In this document: piece after piece, positions 60,984 through 64,000 of the stretch
How positions within the stretch are numbered: position 1 is the first letter of the stretch
Layout of the letters: every line of letters starts with the position of its first letter
Origin: Bog-532 sp963828445
Lineage (GTDB): Bacteria > Actinomycetota > Actinomycetes > Streptosporangiales > Streptosporangiaceae
DNA: 64,000 nucleotides
Direction: 5' to 3'
Assembly: GCA_963828445.1 (NCBI GenBank)
Contig: CAWHFP010000001.1
Span: 620,001-684,000 of the forward strand
Made by a program: the position numbers and the translations under genes
Notes under the pieces: model-generated
Told to the model about the DNA's origin: nothing
Databases searched by the model: none
Seen by the model: only the letters and a program-made list of their open reading frames with translations

Positions 60984-61427
60984 TTAGATCAAAAAAGAGA
61001 GCCGAACCTGGCGGACAGGGTTGTCCACGTTCAGGTCGACCAGGGCCACCGACTGCCAGGTGCCCAGGGCCAGCCGTCCGCCCACCACCGGAATCGTGGC
61101 GTAAGGGGGAAGGAAAGCCGGCATCACGTGCGACCGGCCGTGGCCGCGCGACCCGTGCGCGTGCCGCCAGCGATCGTCGGCGGGCAGGATGTCGGCCAGC
61201 ACCGCGAGCAGGTCGGGATCGCTGCCCGAGCCCAGCTCCATGATCGCGAGACCGGCCGTCGCATGCGGCACGAACACGTTCAGCAGCCCGTCGCCGCTGT
61301 CGCTGTCGCTGTCGCTGTCGCTGTTGCTCGATCCGGCCGCACCCGCCACGAAGCGCTCGCACTCGCCGGTGATGTCGAACACGCCCTCGCGGCTACCGGT
61401 GCGGACCTCGATGATCTCAGTTTCCAT
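60984..61427 (-). CDS. YjbQ/UPF0047 family protein
   Basis: 147 residues. Signature LLNVFVPHATAGLAIMELG, HAHGSRGHGRSHVMPAFLPP and a C-terminal VRQVRLSFLI match YjbQ proteins, some of which have thiamine-phosphate synthase activity in vitro. An acidic insert SNSDSDSDSDSG (near residues 34-45) is encoded by a hexanucleotide repeat and is not normal for the family. It is divergent from the FasR-type gene with a 21-bp gap. Confidence 0.88.
   Translation of the reverse strand: METEIIEVRTGSREGVFDITGECERFVAGAAGSSNSDSDSDSDSGDGLLNVFVPHATAGLAIMELGSGSDPDLLAVLADILPADDRWRHAHGSRGHGRSHVMPAFLPPYATIPVVGGRLALGTWQSVALVDLNVDNPVRQVRLSFLI
61295..61324. repeat. Hexanucleotide tandem repeat (CGCTGT)5 in the YjbQ gene
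   Basis: Five exact copies of CGCTGT. On the coding strand they specify alternating Ser and Asp. Being a multiple of three, length changes would not shift the frame. Confidence 0.9.
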
Positions 61428-61448
61428 AGACGTGACACTCTAGGTTGC

Positions 61449-63291
61449 ATGGCCACCAGCGAGCAGACCGGCTCCCCGCGGCGGCTGCGTAGGGGCAGCA
61501 AGCGGCCGTCCGACCCGGAAAAGGCGACGCCCGAGACGCCGATTGAGGCGTCTGAGACTGGCGAGAATGCCGGGCCAGACGATGCTAACGAGGCTGCTGC
61601 GACTGCTGGGGTGGTTGAGGCTCTAGAGGACACCATGGCCGTTGGTGGAACTGGGGCTTCCGGAGCCGCTGAGGCTTCCGGGGCCGCCGGGGCTTCCGGG
61701 GCCGCCGGGGCTTCCGGGGCCGCCGGGGCTTCCGGGGTTGGGAGGCATTGGGGCGGTTGGGAGAACTGGGGCTGATCGGGAAACTGGGGCTGTTAGACGA
61801 ACTGGGGCCGCTGGGGGAACTGGGACCGCTGGGGACACCGAGGCTTCTGGGAACGACCCTGGGTCGTCATCGGACTCAGAAAACTCCCCGACCTCTTCCG
61901 CCCCAGAGTCCCCACGAAGCCCCAGCCCAAGCCCAAGCTCCAGCCCCAGGCCCCGACTCCGGCCACCGAGGGCGCCTCTGACATCACCGAGCCCTCCGCA
62001 ATGGCTGAAACTCCGCTTGACTCAGGGTCCCGGTCCGGGTCCGGTGAGACTCGCGGGAGAGGACGGACTCACCGGCTTCCCGGGACCCGTCGTCGCGGAG
62101 GGTCATCCGGGTCGGGCGGGGCTTCCGGGACACCTGGGACCAGCCGGGTGGCCGAGGAAACCGCGGCCCGTATCGAGCAGTCCACCAGCAGCCTGGGTAC
62201 CGCGGCCATCGCGTCGATGGACAAGCGGCTCCCGTGGTTCCGGGCCATGTCGGCCGAGAACCGGTCCTGGCTGGGTCTGGTCGCCCAGGCCGGGATCGCC
62301 GCGTTCGTGGACTGGGTGCGGCACCCGGAGCGAAGCCGTCCGGCCGTGGCGGGCGAGGTGTTCGGCACGGCCCCGCGCGAGCTGGCCCGCGCGGTCAGCC
62401 TGCAGCAGGCCGTGGAGATGGTGCGGGTCATCATCGACGTGGTCGAATCCCAGGTCGACGAGCTGGCCGCTCCCGGCGGCGAGGCCGAGTTGCGCGAGGC
62501 CGTGCTCCGCTACACCCGCGAGGTCGCGTTCGGCGCGGCCCAGGTCTACGCCCGCACCGCCGAGGCCCGCGGCGCCTGGGACGCTCGCCTCGAAGCCCTG
62601 GTCGTGGGCTCGCTGGCCCGCGGCGAGACCGAGGAGTCGCTGAACTCATGGGCGTCCGCCCTGAACTGGACGTCCTCCCCGGTGGCGGTGATTGCGGGCC
62701 AGATCGACGGCGAAGAGACGGCCGACCTCATCGACGACCTCCGCACCGACGCCAAACGGGCCCGGCTCGACGTACTGGCCGGCGTCCAGGGCAGCCGGCT
62801 GGTGGTCGTGCTCGGCGGCACCGACGATCCAGTCGCCGCCGCCGAACGCTTCGCCGGCCGCTTCGGGCCGGCCCCTGGTCGTGGGGCCGGTCGTCCCTGA
62901 CCTGCGTTCGGCCACCGCGTCCGCCCGCGCCGCCCTGGCCGGCCTCAGCGCCGCAGTGGCCTGGCCCGACGCCCCCCGCCCGGTCAGCGCCGACGAACTG
63001 CTGCCGGAACGAGCCATGAACGGCGACGCCGATGCCCGCTCCCTGCTGGTGACCGACGTATACGAACCGCTCCTGGCCGGGGGTGCGGCCCTGGTCGACA
63101 CGCTCACCACCTACCTGGAACAGGGCTCGTCGCTGGAAGCCACGGCCCGCATGCTGTTCGTCCACCCGAACACGGTCCGCTACCGCCTTCGCCGCGTCAC
63201 CGAGCTGACGGGGTATGCGCCGACAGATGGCCGCGAAGGCTTCGCCCTGTGGATCGCCATCACCCTGGGCCGTCTGGTCGCCGAAACCTAG
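61449..63291 (+). pseudogene. fasR: PucR/CdaR-type regulator homologous to FasR (fatty-acid synthesis activator), frameshifted
   Basis: The core (from about 62150) matches streptomycete FasR: AARIEQSTSSLGTAAIASMD, WFRAMSAENRSWLGLVAQAG, IAAFVDWVRHPERSRPAVAG, LVVGSLARGETEESLNSWAS. At 62865-62867 one surplus G after RFAGRF shifts the frame; the next frame continues PLVVGPVVPDLRSATASARA and the HTH ending ARMLFVHPNTVRYRLRRVTE to the stop at 63291. Upstream, ATG 61449 opens a low-complexity Gly/Ala/Ser/Pro-rich region in which the frame appears to change near 61740 and again near 61920. FasR activates the fab operon in relatives; fabD is not downstream here. Sequence error is plausible. Confidence 0.8.
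61653..61742. repeat. Five tandem 18-bp repeats encoding GASGAA-type units
   Basis: The unit GGGGCTTCCGGGGCCGCC occurs about five times with small changes. It lies in the low-complexity N-terminal part of the FasR-type gene. The reading frame breaks just after the last copy. Confidence 0.85.
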
Positions 63292-63296
63292 AACGC

Positions 63297-63361
63297 CCAC
63301 CCCCACCGCCCACGCCCACGTCCGCCCACGCCCACGCCTACGCCCAACGCCCAACGCCGTT
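63297..63361. repeat. Degenerate CCCACG-type repeat after the FasR-type gene
   Basis: The stretch consists of near-copies of CCCACG/CCCAACG. It is followed by an AT-richer segment (63380-63480). No terminator hairpin is clear. Confidence 0.55.
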
Positions 63362-63523
63362 GGCGCCTATCGTCACGCACGAAAAATGCACACGGAATGG
63401 GCCTCCGGAAAAGTACACACGCAATTCTTGATTGAGGAATGAGCACCAAATAGATTGCCATTGGTACGCTTATTCGATAATGTTTTCGAAGGACGAGTTG
63501 TGGCAGAGAAGGAGGTGGTCGCG

Positions 63524-64000
63524 ATGCCAGGACAGGGGCCAGACAGTTCCCTACCCGGCGATGCGGGCGACCCTTCCGCCAGCCCGGATCCCTCCCGTGA
63601 CCACGTGGATGAGGCCATGGCCAGCCTGGATCTACCAGAGCCAGGCATGTGGCTCACCGCCGCCACCTGGCTCCCGGCCGCCCTGCTGGACGCGTTGCAG
63701 GAGCCCGAGCCCGCGGACGGCACCCGCGCTATGCAGGCCGCTCTCAGTCAAGGCGGCCCCCTGGATGCGATGCCGCCTGGCCCGCTGCTGACCGCATTCC
63801 TCACCGAGGCCAGCGCGCCAACCGTTCCGTCCCCTCCCCCGTCAGCTTCCGATCCCTCGCCACCGACCGCTCCCCCGTCAGCCTCCGATCCGCCGACCGC
63901 TCCGCCACCGGCCACGGCTACACCGGATTCCTTGGCGGCCCGGATCGCCAGCGGCGCCGGCCTGGCCCAGCACGGAGACAGCGCCCTTCTGGGCCTGATC
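63524..64000 (+). CDS. N-terminal part of a DUF222/HNH endonuclease-type protein
   Basis: 159 residues, continuing beyond the window. ATG 63524 has AAGGAGG 8 nt upstream. The first 40 residues are acidic and Pro/Ser-rich, then AMASLDLPEPGMWLTAATW and PPGPLLTAFLTEA, a Pro/Ser linker (PSASDPSPPTAPPSASDP) and LAARIASGAGLAQHGDSALL followed by GLI at the end. This opening is like actinobacterial DUF222 proteins, which end in an HNH nuclease domain and occur in multiple copies per genome. The HNH domain itself is not visible. Confidence 0.6.
   Translation, partial: MPGQGPDSSLPGDAGDPSASPDPSRDHVDEAMASLDLPEPGMWLTAATWLPAALLDALQEPEPADGTRAMQAALSQGGPLDAMPPGPLLTAFLTEASAPTVPSPPPSASDPSPPTAPPSASDPPTAPPPATATPDSLAARIASGAGLAQHGDSALLGLI

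Noticed and set aside
61295..61324. Possible CRISPR-like short repeat
   Set aside because: Units are 6 bp without spacers and lie in a coding region. No CRISPR array or cas gene was seen in the window.

Overview
This window is high-GC DNA with GTG/TTG starts and frequent ATGA/GTGA stop-start overlaps. Its families are typical of filamentous Actinobacteria: PF04672 methyltransferase, SigE-family and SigG-like sigma factors, LLM flavin oxidoreductases, SemiSWEET, MmyB-like XRE regulators and DUF222/HNH proteins. The ahpE - DUF3052 - aceE - fasR order matches the conserved actinobacterial neighbourhood (in Mycobacterium tuberculosis Rv2238c, Rv2239c, Rv2241, Rv2242). I would place it in or near Streptomycetales/Streptosporangiales, without claiming a genus.

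Layout. 0-1.5 kb: 3' end of a GH51 arabinofuranosidase and the stub of a sugar ABC permease. 1.5-8.5 kb: a NACHT ATPase followed by a PSD-type decarboxylase, both divergent from a large WD40 protein; this is the most unusual locus. 8.5-15.4 kb: regulator/target pairs (XRE with MDR oxidoreductase, LacI with a desaturase/Rieske pair, ArsR with MFS), each with a visible palindromic operator. 15.4-19 kb: a very large membrane M48 peptidase and its coupled partner. 19-24 kb: small enzymes and a SigE-family sigma/membrane-protein pair. 24-27 kb: a gene graveyard (GrpB, GNAT and phosphotransferase remnants) around a barstar-like protein and an AT-rich hypothetical gene.

27-37.6 kb: mixed metabolism (Gfo/Idh/MocA, alpha/beta hydrolase, acyl-CoA ligase, SDR) and a fluoride-export operon, crcB-crcB-DUF190, behind a crcB-motif-like riboswitch. 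Then methylglyoxal synthase and proline dehydrogenase. 37.6-45.9 kb: three coupled LLM monooxygenases, an oxidoreductase, GNAT, acyl-CoA synthetase and a SigG-like sigma factor. 45.9-52.8 kb: secreted tannase-family esterase, universal stress protein, LysR/EamA divergent pair, a permease with a CsoR-type operator, lipoprotein and response regulator. 52.8-64 kb: ppa, zinc ribbon, ahpE, DUF3052, aceE, esterases, YjbQ, the FasR-type regulator, and the start of a DUF222/HNH protein.

Several otherwise intact genes (GH51, SBP, DUF1905 fragment, LLM, USP, FasR) carry a one-base frameshift, most of them at short G or C runs. Either recent pseudogenisation or consensus indel errors explain this; the FasR case argues for sequencing error in at least some.
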